Assembly: GCA_963383645.1 (NCBI GenBank)
Contig: OY726559.1
Coordinates: 115,362,441-115,426,440, forward strand
Direction: 5' to 3'
Length of the DNA: 64,000 nt
From: Muscardinus avellanarius
Taxonomy: Eukaryota > Chordata > Mammalia > Rodentia > Gliridae
A program made the position numbers and the translations under genes. Shown here in pieces: positions 28,600 through 38,287 of this stretch (position 1 is the first letter of the stretch; every line of letters begins with the position of its first letter). The notes below the pieces were generated by a model, which saw only the letters and a list, made by a program, of their open reading frames with translations, was not told the DNA's origin and searched no databases.

Positions 28600-29350
28600 A
28601 ATTTAATCTCAAAAGCCACCGTCAGGTCCTTCAGTCCCTTTTTTGGGGGACGATGGAGCCGAGGCTGGAAGCCAAGGCCGCTGCACACGGAGCCGCACTC
28701 TGTTTTGAGGCTGGGCAGCCGAGGCTGGCTTCGGCCCGCGATGCCCGCGTCCCACGGCTGACCACAGAGACCCCCACCGGCCCGGCCGTCCTCCGCCCCC
28801 TCCCCCGAAACGCACCGAAGGAGACGGACGCCAGCGCTGCTCCCGGGGCTGCCAGCACGGCTGCGCGGCGGGCCGGGCCGGCCGAAGTCGAGCTGCCGGC
28901 GGAGGGGCCTGGGGTAACCAGCTGGGCGGCGGGCTGGACGCGTCAGCGCTAGGCTACGGCGAGGTTCGCTGGTTCGCTCTGGGCTGGCTCTGTGCCTCCG
29001 GCCTGCCCTCTGCTGCCTTTCGCCTGGGCCACCACGGACGCCACCACCAACTCCGGCTCGGCGCCCAAAACAAAATGGCCGCCACGCCCCGTGCGGAGTG
29101 GGACCGGCTAAAATGGCGTCGACGCGCTTACGTCACGCGTTTGGGTGCGCACGCAGGCGGGCGGGGTGTGCTGCGCGTGCGCGGGGATCGGAGGCGGAGC
29201 CCTGCGGCGAAGGAGGGGCGTTTGCGAGGGCACGCCCACAACGGGGCGAGGTCGGGTAGCTTGTGGGTGGGGCTTCGCTTTTCTGCAGGGGTTAAGCTGC
29301 ACCTTGGCGGGTGATACACGCTGCGGAGAGCGCCTTTGATCCGAATGAAA
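28600..29350 (-). promoter_or_regulatory. CHTOP: CHTOP CpG-island promoter with NRF1, CRE and YY1-like sites
   Basis: This CpG-dense block sits about 3.6-4.3 kb upstream of the CHTOP start codon, past a SINE-filled first intron, where the noncoding first exon should be. Sites seen: 29172-29183 reads CGCGCACGCGCA on the minus strand, matching the NRF1 consensus YGCGCAYGCGCR; 29128-29135 is TTACGTCA, a CRE half-palindrome variant; AAAATGGCG at 29110 resembles a YY1 site, and a second ATGG core lies at 29076. There is no TATA box. The exact first exon and donor could not be fixed. Confidence 0.65.
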
Positions 29351-29599
29351 ATGGTTCGTATTCCTTCGAGCCCTTTCTACCCAGGAAGCATGTCTAAAAA
29401 TCTTAGTGCGGAGCTCGTTTCGGTCTCTTTCGGACCACCGGGGCTTGGATGATTTGCTCTGGCTCTCTTTTTATTCCCGGTTTGCCCTATTCAGAATTTG
29501 GAGTGGCATAAACGCCCCAGCCAAGCCCTAGGGGAGAGGGGGCTTTGTGTTCTTCTGTCCCTTCCGTTACTTCCCTCCCCACCTACCACCCATGTGGAA

Positions 29600-29690
29600 T
29601 TATTGTTATTATTATTTTTTGTGGTCCTGGATATCCAACCCAGGGCCTTTTGCACACCATGCTAGCGCTCTGACACTGCCTCCCTGTGGA
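29600..29690 (-). mobile_element. Old ID-like element
   Basis: TTTTTGTGGTCCTGGATATC, then CCCAGGGCCTTTTGCAC and a GCTAGCGCTCTGACACTGCC-like end match an old tRNA-Ala ID element in minus orientation. Confidence 0.5.
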
Positions 29691-29789
29691 TTTTGATGTA
29701 GACCTACGGAGGGATTTTTCTTAGGGCTCAGTAGACAATAAACTGTTCACGTTTGAGGGATGAATGAACACATCTTCAACTCTTCCTCT

Positions 29790-29990
29790 GCCCCAGATGC
29801 ACACTGGAATCCTCATTTTTCCTTCCTGGCACTTACACGTGTCGGGGTGTATTTAACTGCCTTACGTCCTTGCTGGACTTTATTTAGGTGAGGGCAAGCA
29901 TGGCGTTTGTTTTGCCCACTGCACTAACCCCAGTTCCTACAGTGTCTAGCTCATGGTGGGACCTCAGTAAATAGCGCTTGAAGGTTGAAA
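29790..29990 (+). mobile_element. L2 remnant
   Basis: GAGGGCAAGCATGG, TTGCCCACTGCACTAACCCC and CAGTGTCTAGCTCATGG, then CTCAGTAAATA, follow the typical L2 3' end. Confidence 0.5.
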
Positions 29991-30208
29991 ACAGATTCTT
30001 TCTGGTTGTATGGTTGAGAAGACGACTTCCATCTCCAGCTGGAACCCGGGATGCCCACATTTCTGAGCCACTAGCGGGCCTCAAGGAGGAAGAGGGAAAG
30101 CTTTCGAACACTCTCCACAGGAAAGGGGAGTGAGCAACCCTCCCCTCTCCTCCTCCCACTCCCAGACCCCAGAGGAGGCAGACACTGATGGCTGGCGAGA
30201 GCGGAGCC

Positions 30209-30214
30209 TTTAAT
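30209..30214 (-). promoter_or_regulatory. S100A1: S100A1 polyadenylation signal (ATTAAA, minus strand)
   Basis: The plus strand TTTAAT is ATTAAA on the minus strand, 172 bases past the S100A1 stop codon. This fits the short 3' UTR expected of an S100 gene. Confidence 0.65.
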
Positions 30215-30386
30215 GAATGCTGAGTGGCAGGCCTGGACTGCTACTCTTGCGCCCTTGCTGTGGGTTGAGGGGGGTGGGGCAAGCAGAGAGGTGTAGAGAG
30301 GTAGAAGTGGGGTGAAGTGAAAGTAGGGTGAAGGGGCAGGTGTGGAGGGGTCCGGGGGAAGGGCGCCGCCCACTGGGGCTATGTGC

Positions 30387-32821
30387 TCAACTGTTCTCCC
30401 AGAAGAAGTTGTTGCAGGCCACGGTGAGAGCGGCCACCAGCACCACGTACTCCTGGAAGTCCACTTCCCCGTCTCCGTTCTCGTCTAGCTCCTTCATGAC
30501 CTTGTCCACAGCGTCTGCATCCTTCTGGGTCTGTGGAGGAGAGAGAGGGAGATGGAGATGAGCAGACAGGTGTCTACCACCGAGTCAAGAGGGCCAAGGA
30601 AAATCAGAAACGCAAGTGATACCTAACGATAGACCTATCTCCTCCCTGAAAACACTTGTGGGCGCCTGTTGCCTACAAGACAAACTCCAAACTCCTTAAT
30701 CTGGCAGAGTTAATAATGGCACCCGGTGCCATAGGTTGATTGTCTACAATGTGGCAAGCACTGCTCCAGGAGCCTTACAGACATGGTCTAGTTTGTTTGT
30801 TTGTTTTTGTGGCACTGGGGATGGAACCCAGGGGCATTGTGCCTCGTAGCTATACCTCCAGCCCTGTTTTTTATTATTTTATTTTATTTTTTGCGGAGGT
30901 ATTCTACCTCCGAGCTATATCCCCCCAGCCCTATTTTTTATTCTTTATTTTGAAACAGGGTCTCACTGAGTTTCAAAGGGCCTCACTAAGTAGTAGCCAA
31001 GGCTGTCTGCAAACTGCTGTCCTCCTGTCTCAGCCCCCCAAATGCTGGGATTACAAGCGTGCACCACCATGCCTGGCCCTGCCCTATTTTTTTTTCTTTT
31101 CTTTTGTGATACTGGGGATGGAACCCAGGGGCATTCTCCCTCTGAGCTACAACCCAGCCCTATTTTTTATTCTTTATTTTGAAACAGGGTCTCACTGAGT
31201 TGCAAATAGCCTCATTAAGTAGCTGAGGCTGGCTTCGAACCTGGATCCTCCCATCTCAATCACCCGAATGAATGCTAGAATTACAAACATGCGCCACCAC
31301 ACCCCGGCTGTCTAGTTTCAGTCTAATACAAATGATACGAGGATGTTTTCAATGCTTCCCTTCTAGAGAATAAACAAATGGATGGTTTTGGTTAAATCAA
31401 TGTGTTAAAGTTAGAAAGAAGCAGGGCCAGCCAGATATGGTGGTGCAGGCATGTAATCCCAGCATTTGGGAAACTGAGACAGGAGGATCGCAAGTTTGTA
31501 GCTAGCCTCTGCTACTTAGTGAGGCCCTCTGAAACTTAGTGAGACACTGTTCAAAATAAAGAATAAAAAGTAGGGCTGGAGCCTGCAGTGGTGGTACACG
31601 CTTGTAATCTCCACTCTTGGGAGGCTGAGACAGGAGGATGGTGCAGGTTCAAAGCCAGCATCAGCTACTTAGTGAGGCTCTTAGTAACTTAGGGAGATCC
31701 TGTTTTCAGATAAAATATAAAAATAGGTCTGGGAGTATAGCCCAGAGGTAGACCGCCTCTGGGTTCTACCCCTGAACCACACACACAAAAAAGTAGGGCT
31801 GGGACAAGATGTACATTAACAAACATATCAAAGTCAAATCACTAAGCCAAAGATGAGAAGGAGGGAGGGGAGGTAATGGGACAGGAGTGATGTGTGTATG
31901 TATATTTCCACCATCTTGTACCCCATTAAGATGTATGACCACAATGCACCAATAAGGAAAAATAAAAGAAAAAAGAAAAAAAAAGCCGGCCGTGGTGGCG
32001 CACACTTGTAATCCCAGCATTTGGGAGGCTGAGACAGGAGGATAGCGGTTCGCAGACAGCTTCAGCTACTACTTAGTGAGGTTCTTTGCAACTCAGCAAG
32101 ACCCTGTTTCAAAATAAAGAATAATAGCCGGGCGTGGTGGCGCATGCTTGTAATCCCCTCGCTTGGGAGGCGGAGACAGGAGGATCGCGCAGGTTTGAAG
32201 CCAGCCATGCAAGCTGGCTTAGGAGACCCTGTTTCCAAAAAAAAAAAAAAAAAAAAAAGAATAATAAGAAAAAAGAAAAATGGGGCAGGGGGTATTGCTC
32301 AGAGTTCTAATGCCCCTGGGTTTTATCCCCAGAACCGCAAATAAAAAATAAAAAAAGAAGGAATAAAAAACCGTGCTGGGTACTTGGTGATGGTAGCTCG
32401 CAGGTAGACTGCCCCTGGATTCCATCCCTAGTACCACAAAAATAAATAAATAAGTAAATAAATAAATAAATAAATAAATAAATTTGATGAATTTGTACAA
32501 GGGCTAGCACCTAAGAGGTGATCAATAAACTCTGGCATTTCCCTTTGGCCCAGGAGGAGCAGGGGAGCCTGGGAGAGGACCGGGATGGTTTGACCGAGCA
32601 GGGCAGGGATGGAAAGCATGGCAGGGAGGTCCCCACCCCTCCAGCCGCCCACTGGACCCTGAATCCCTCTCGGTGCTCACGTCCAGGAAGCCGGAGAGCT
32701 CCGTCTGCAGCAGGTCTTTCAGCTCTTTCTTGCTCAGCTTGTACTTATCCCCCTCCTTGGCGGAGTGGGCGTGGAACACGTTGATGAGGGTCTCCATGGC
32801 AGTCTCCAGCTCTGAGCCCAT
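30387..32821 (-). CDS. S100A1: S100A1, complete coding region
   Basis: Dimeric calcium sensor of heart and skeletal muscle that modulates the ryanodine receptor, SERCA and titin. Two coding exons on the minus strand, 32681-32821 and 30387-30530 (141 and 144 nt, GT-AG), encode 94 aa as in human. The N-terminal pseudo-EF-hand is HSAKEGDKYKLSKKELKDLL. The canonical EF loop at residues 63-74 is DENGDGEVDFQE. The C-terminal helix ends VACNNFFWENS and keeps the redox-active Cys (86 with the initiator Met). Residues 48-53 read TQKDAD against AQKDVD in human. The intron holds many SINEs. The gene is divergent from S100A13. Confidence 0.97.
30640..30790 (+). mobile_element. MIR and another ancient repeat remnant in the S100A1 intron
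   Basis: CAATGTGGCAAGCACTGCTC followed by GAGCCTTACAGACATGG resembles the MIR core. The preceding GACAAACTCCAAACTCC part is another old repeat word. Confidence 0.45.
30799..31310 (-). mobile_element. Minus-orientation SINEs in the S100A1 intron
   Basis: An ID part at 30799-30892, a copy at about 30893-31077, and a copy at about 31089-31310. Confidence 0.75.
31431..32440 (+). mobile_element. Plus-orientation SINE cluster in the S100A1 intron
   Basis: A copy at 31431-31576 is interrupted by a copy at about 31580-31790. Further copies lie at 31985-32125, 32126-32262 (short-left-arm subfamily with an A-run), 32263-32372 and 32375-32440. Confidence 0.7.
32440..32483. repeat. (AAAT)n microsatellite 200 bases from S100A1 coding exon
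   Basis: About ten AAAT units with one AAGT interruption at the SINE tail. Confidence 0.9.
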
Positions 32822-33516
32822 CCTGGCAGCGCACCTACCCCCCCATCATAGAAGTGAGCTGGGGTCCAGCCGAGGGCAGCCCTTAGACATGGCCCCGCTT
32901 CCACAGCTAGGAGATGGGCGCCACATTGCACTTTACCTTCCACTGAGATGTTACAGGATGGAGGAAACCCCAGGACACCTAAATCCAGACACATTCAATC
33001 GGGTCCCAGGCAGAGGGATTCAGGGTGGGGCGGCGTGGAGAGCCAGCAGCCGGAGCTGGCTGGCTCCGGAGGCCTGCAGTGGAGTCTGCAGAGCCTCCCG
33101 GACGCCAGGGCAGACGGAGGAGGGTGGGGCAGGCAGGCAGGGTCACCGGACTGGGGTGGCTTCTCCTGGTTCTATTTTTACCCTGGCCCTTGCAGGCCTA
33201 GCTCAGCCAAGGTCTGCTGTTGGGGGCGGTGGGTTGGGGTCTCTACAGCCTGGACTCTGTTGCTCAGCATAGCAAAGACTAAGCTGGGTGCCCCCAGTGA
33301 GCCTGATTGAGGGGGTGGCAGCCCGAAGGGTTGACCCAAGGCTGGGAAGTCTCCCTCCTGCCTCTGAGCTTCCTGAAAACAGCCTGAATGTCATTTGGGC
33401 TTCACTGGGGTATGTGTCCCCTTGCATCTGATTTGATTCCTTTTTTTTTTTTTTTTTTGGGCAAAATTAGCCCTTCCAGCAGATGGGGAACAGGAAGGGA
33501 GAAAAGAATGTCTGAG

Positions 33517-33532
<16 letters not shown>
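32822..33532. other. Unique sequence upstream of S100A1 coding exon
   Basis: 5' flank or intron 1 of S100A1. No SINE until a GT run at 33533. No further exon could be fixed. Confidence 0.4.

Positions 33533-33562
<30 letters not shown>
33533..33562. repeat. (GT)n microsatellite
   Basis: Fifteen GT units adjoin the next minus-orientation SINE. Confidence 0.9.
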
Positions 33563-33563
<1 letters not shown>

Positions 33564-33965
33564 TACTGGGGATGGGACCCAGGGGCATTCTACCTCTGAG
33601 CTACACCCCTAGCCCTATTTTTTATTCTTTAATTTGAAACAGCTTATCTCTGAGTTGCAGAGGGCCTCAGTAAATAGCTGAGGCTGTCTGCAAACTGAGA
33701 TCCTCCTGTCCCAGCCTCCCAAATGCTGGGATTATAAGCGTGCGCCACCACGCCTGGCGCTGAGCCTTTTCTTTTCTTTTTGTGGTACTGGAGATGGAAC
33801 CCAGGGGCTTTCTACCTCTGGTCTACACTCCCAGACCTATTTTATATTTTATTCGAAACAGAGTCTCACTAAGTTGCTGAGAGTCTAAGTAGCTGAGGCT
33901 GGCAATCCTCCTGTCTCAGCCTCCCAAGTACTGGGGTTACAGGCATGCGCCACCACGGTGAGCCT
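33563..33965 (-). mobile_element. Two minus-orientation SINEs between S100A1 and S100A13
   Basis: Copies at about 33563-33762 (GGGGCATTCTACC type) and 33775-33964 (GGGGCTTTCTACC type). Confidence 0.8.
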
Positions 33966-34474
33966 TACTGAGCCTTTTCCTGATAGGAAGGGCTCTCAGG
34001 TAGAAGAGAAGACCCCTTAGTTAGGCCTTGTCCCTGATGCTGTTTGATGTGGGAAGCAGCAGCTAGAGGAGGTGGCTGGGATGTGCCCGGGAAGAGAACC
34101 CACTGAGCGCATGAAGTCTTTTGAGTTCAGGGGCTGTAGAGAGCAAAAAATGGAGAAGTCTGTCAGGGAGACAAGACTCCCAAGGCAGGGGGCCTCTGTC
34201 CTTTGGCCCTGGGGACAGTCAAGTCCCCCATGCCCCAGGGGGCAGCTCGGGTGTCTCAGATCAGATGTCTCCATCCTTCCCCAGGTCTGGGGCACTGGAC
34301 AATGGGCCCTGATCGGATGATACCCCAGCTCTTCAATGGGGCCCTTGTGAGCGTCACCTGAACTCCGGACTTGAGAAGCAGTTGTCACAGAGACACTGGG
34401 GAGATGGAACCCAAGCCGGGGCTGATAGAGGGGATAAGGGGTGCACAAGGGAGGGGTGCTGGAGGCTCAGTTAC

Positions 34475-34537
34475 CAGCCTCATCCAGGAGGGGTGCCTGG
34501 AGGCTGCCCAGGGCCCTCAGCAGCCCAGGGTTTTATG
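34475..34537 (-). promoter_or_regulatory. S100A1: Candidate S100A1 promoter and short noncoding exon 1
   Basis: On the minus strand a TATA-like CATAAAA lies at 34531-34537. About 55 bases downstream is a donor-like CTG|GTAACT at 34475. This would make a first exon of about 30 nt, in keeping with the usual S100 layout of a short noncoding exon 1. It is inferred from position and motifs only; other first exons in the 32.8-36.0 kb interval are possible. Confidence 0.3.
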
Positions 34538-35984
34538 TGGGAACAGCTCTGGGAGGAATTGGAATGGTAAATATACAAAAAGGAAAAGCCTGGGGGAAGA
34601 AATGAGGGACCTGGGCTGGGAAGGGGAAGAAGGGAGGTCCTTGGGAGGCAGGGTTGGAGAGGACACAGTGCCCTAGGGTCCTGTCTTCCTCCTGTCACAC
34701 GACCTACACTCAGCTACCCCCAGACTTCCCTGGGACCTTGGCAAGGCTGGCAGGGGTGGCGGGGAGTGAGTCGGGGGGGGGGGCAGGAACAGCTGTTCTA
34801 TTCTTTCTTTTTACCCCACGGGAAGCTAGTCGAGGGTTACATCTCTTCCCCAACACCTGGGGTGGCTGGGGGCCTTGGCAGGGGACTCAGGGAGGGCCTG
34901 GTAGCCTGAAAGTCGGATGGCAGTTTCTGGGCGCCCCCTGACCTTCACTTGTCTCCCCTTAACACCTTCCAAACTCCCTTTCCCCCAAATCCTGAACTGC
35001 CTCCATCTGACTGTTTCCTGGCAGACCCTCAGATCACACTGCCATCATCCCTGACCCTTGTGGTCCTCCTGAAGCCCCCTTTCCCCTAAGCTGGCCAGGC
35101 CAGAGACCTGGCCCCACGAGGCAGGATACTCACTTAGTCAGCCTAGGCTGAGGTGGGGCAGGTTCTGGAGAGGTGGACGAGGCTGCAGCTGTGGCTGCTG
35201 GAGCTGCGTGAGACCTGTCTTTAGCAGTGCTCCCGGCCCCCCGCCGACCCCCCTCCCCACCGGCTCCACCCCTTCACGGACACCACGGGGCCAGGGGCCA
35301 GGAGCCAGCAGCAGACAGAGGCGCCCTCTGTCTCCCAGGCTGGAACAGGCTGCCCTGTGTCTCTTCTCTGGCCTTGCTCCCCTCCCCTCCGCTGCTGGGG
35401 ACCGGCTGCTGGGCACCAGCGGGAAGGAGGTGGCCTTGGGAGGGACGAGATAGCCCAATCGCAGCCCGCTGCGCGGTCCCTGAAGGCACTGAGCAGGGAC
35501 CCCACTGGGGTCCCAGTTTGGGGCTCCTGTGAGCCTGTGCAGAGTTAGTTTTGGGATGTCTCGCTGAGAGCTGGGGATTTGTTCTTTGGGAGCCTCAGCC
35601 TGGATCTTCTATTTGTGGGAGCCTCAGCCTGGGTCCCTGAAGGGGCCTTGGTGTGCGGGGTCTCTGTACTGTTTCTGATTGGGCCCCTCAGTGACGAGCT
35701 CTTTCTTCAATCAGCAGATGTCACCCCCCCCCCCCCCCCCGCCCCACAGCAACAGGCACTTCTGATTGGCTTTTGGGGCGTGGCGGCGCAGCAGTCCCCA
35801 GCATCCCCTGTTGAATGGGATCTGTCTAGGCAGCCCCCCTCTCAAGTCGGGGGACACAGAAGGCCTGGGTTGGTCGGCTGGAATCCTTGCCCGAAGCTGG
35901 CACAGGAGATGAGATTGGGCGGTCCCCTCTCTTCCGAATCAGCTTTGGAAACTTGACGCTAGCTGGCTCCTCCCTCTCCGGGCT

Positions 35985-36037
35985 TATAAACCTCAGCCCT
36001 TAGGCTCCTGTTTGCAGCGCCCCATCTCCTAACCCTG
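35985..36037 (+). promoter_or_regulatory. S100A13: S100A13 TATA box and noncoding first exon
   Basis: TATAAA at 35985-35990 is followed about 50 bases later by a strong donor, CCCTG|GTGAGT, at 36037/36038. The exon would start near 36015. It splices naturally to the acceptor at 37821-37823 (CAG) just ahead of the S100A13 coding exon. S100A13 is known to use several alternative first exons, so this may be one of a set. Confidence 0.6.
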
Positions 36038-36712
36038 GTGAGTCTCAACCTCCCTGCCCCGCCCCGCCCCCTCACCCCTCTACCCGTTAGGGAAAGCTTT
36101 TCTTTCTGGAATTCTTTTTCTTCTCTTGGTGCCCAAGTCCCTCCCCTAGATCCGGGCTCCGACAGGGATTTCAGGAAGTGGCTTTGGGAGAGCAAGCCTC
36201 AGTCCCGGCAGGAGTGTGTGCGCGTATGTGGGTGGATGAAAATGAGAGGGATGAGTGGGCATGTTCCCGACGTCCAGCCTTGCCTGGGGACAGTGCCCTT
36301 TCTTGGACCGAGCCCTTCGTGGGCTTGAGGAATCAGAACTCCTGTTCTAGGAGTCACTCCCGGTCACCCAAAGACAGGAGTGGGGAGGGCAGGCGGGGTC
36401 CCGGGTTGGGCTCTCTGTCCAGCTGCCCCCAGAACAGAGTGTAAGGTGGGGGGCCAGAGGACCTAAGGCAATCCAGTCTGAGACAGCTCTGACCACGGCT
36501 GGGCCTTTGCCAATTCTGGCTAGCGGTCAGAGTGTGGGCGGGTGGAGTGTGGACGGGTGGAGACCCAGGTCCCACTGTAAACAAGCTTTGGAGACAGACA
36601 ACCTTCTGACCCTTTGAGGCTGGACAAGATGACCAGAAGGGGCCCTTGGGACAGGAACCCCATGGGGGAGGGAGGGGCTGCCAGACACACACACAACTGA
36701 AACAGAACTGCA

Positions 36713-37590
36713 GAGCTGGGTATGGTGGCGTAGGCCTGTAATCCCAGTACTTGGAAGGCTGAGATAGGAGGATTGCAGGTTCAAGGCCAGCCTCAGCAAT
36801 TTAGCAAGACCTTCAGCAACTGAGTGAGACTCTGTTTTAAGATTAAAAAAAAAAAAGCCAAGTGTCATAATGCCAGTACTTGAGAGGCTGAGACAGGAGG
36901 ATCACAAGTTCCAAGCCAGCCCCAACAACTTAGTAAACTGATTCTGTTTCAAAGTAAAAAATAAAAAGGGGCTGGGGTGTAGCTCAGAGGTAGAAGGCCC
37001 CTGGGTTCAATCTCCAGGACTGTCAAAAAAGGAAAAATAAGTGAAAAGAAAAAAACAACAAAAAAAGTAACTGCGAACTGGAAATCTCTTCCCAGATAGA
37101 GAGATATCCAACCTGGGGGATCACCACTCAGGGCTCCCCAAGACAGATTCGTGTGTGTGTATGTGTGTTACTGGGTATGGAACCCAGGGGCCTTCTACCT
37201 CTGGGCTGTACTCCCAGACCTATTTTACATTTTTATTTGGAAACGGTCTCACTAAGGTGCAGAGAGCCTCACTAAGTAGCTAAGGCTAGCTTCGAACCCA
37301 TGGGATCCTCCTGTCTCAGCCTCCCAAGTATTGGGCTTACAAGCGTGCGCCACGACGCCTAGTCAGATACTTAAAAAGATCCCTGAGCTGGGTGTGATGA
37401 CACATGTTTGTAATCCCAGTACTTGGGATGCTGAGACAGGAGGATTCTAGGTTTGCTGCCAGCCTTATTTAGTGAGGCCCTCTATAACTTAGTGAGACCC
37501 TGTTTCCAAATAAAGAATTAAAAATTAGGGCTGGGGGATGTATCTCAGAGGTAGAATGCTCCTGGGTTCTATCCCCAGTACTGAAAAAAA
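36713..37590. mobile_element. SINE cluster before the S100A13 coding exon
   Basis: Plus copies at 36713-36853 and 36854-37030, a minus copy at 37148-37363, and a plus copy at 37386-37590. Confidence 0.75.
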
Positions 37591-37864
37591 AGACCCCCAG
37601 ACACCTATAACCCACAGAATAAGGGGTTTCTGAAATTGACCCTAAACTGTTACCTGGTCCCCAGCCCCAAGTTCAACCTCTGTCCTGTCTCTCTTCTCCC
37701 TCTTTTCTATAATGTGCCCTCCAGGGAGAGGTCTGAGGAGGCAGCACCACTGTGGGGGACCCTGGCCATTCCTGAGCCCCAGGTAACCTAACTCTTACCT
37801 CTGTATCGTTCCCCATCCTGCAGGTCAGTGCCACGAGGACCCCGGCTCCAACCTCTGGGTCCCA

Positions 37865-38253
37865 ATGGCGGCTGAGCCACTGACCGAGCTGGAGATGGCC
37901 ATCGAGACGGTGGTCACCACCTTCTTCACCTTTGCAGGGCGGGAAGGCCGGAAAGGCAGCCTCAGCACCAATGAGTTTAAGGAGCTGGTCACCCAGCAGC
38001 TGCCTCACCTGCTCAAGGTAGGCCCAGGTCCCTGGGACTGAGATTTTATTGAGATGGTGATTATGGGATACTGTCTAGGTGAGCCGATATTGCCGAGTAC
38101 ATAATATGGCCACAAGAAAAGATGAAGTCAGAGGTGGTGGTGCAGGCCTGTAATCCAGTACGTGGGAAGCCAGCACGGGAAGATCACGGGTTCGAGACCA
38201 GGCTCAGCAGGTTAGCAAGACTCTGAGCAGCCTAAGGAGACACCGTTTCAAAA

Positions 38254-38287
<34 letters not shown>

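Larger units (their letters stand above)
33966..36712. other. SINE-free divergent S100A1/S100A13 control region
   Basis: 2.7 kb without a young SINE. It contains the candidate S100A1 TATA at 34531, a poly-C run at 35724-35740, a roughly 30-bp tandem duplication at about 35582-35636 and the S100A13 TATA at 35985. The absence of SINEs where flanks are saturated suggests regulatory constraint. Confidence 0.5.

Noticed and set aside
30740..31198. 152-aa open frame in the S100A1 intron
   Set aside because: Entirely made of minus-orientation SINE sequence; the repeated LGMEPRGI and [15 protein letters not shown] words recur at every SINE in the window.
32673..33272. 199-aa plus-strand open frame
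   Set aside because: Antisense to the S100A1 first coding exon and its flank; no motif or splice support.
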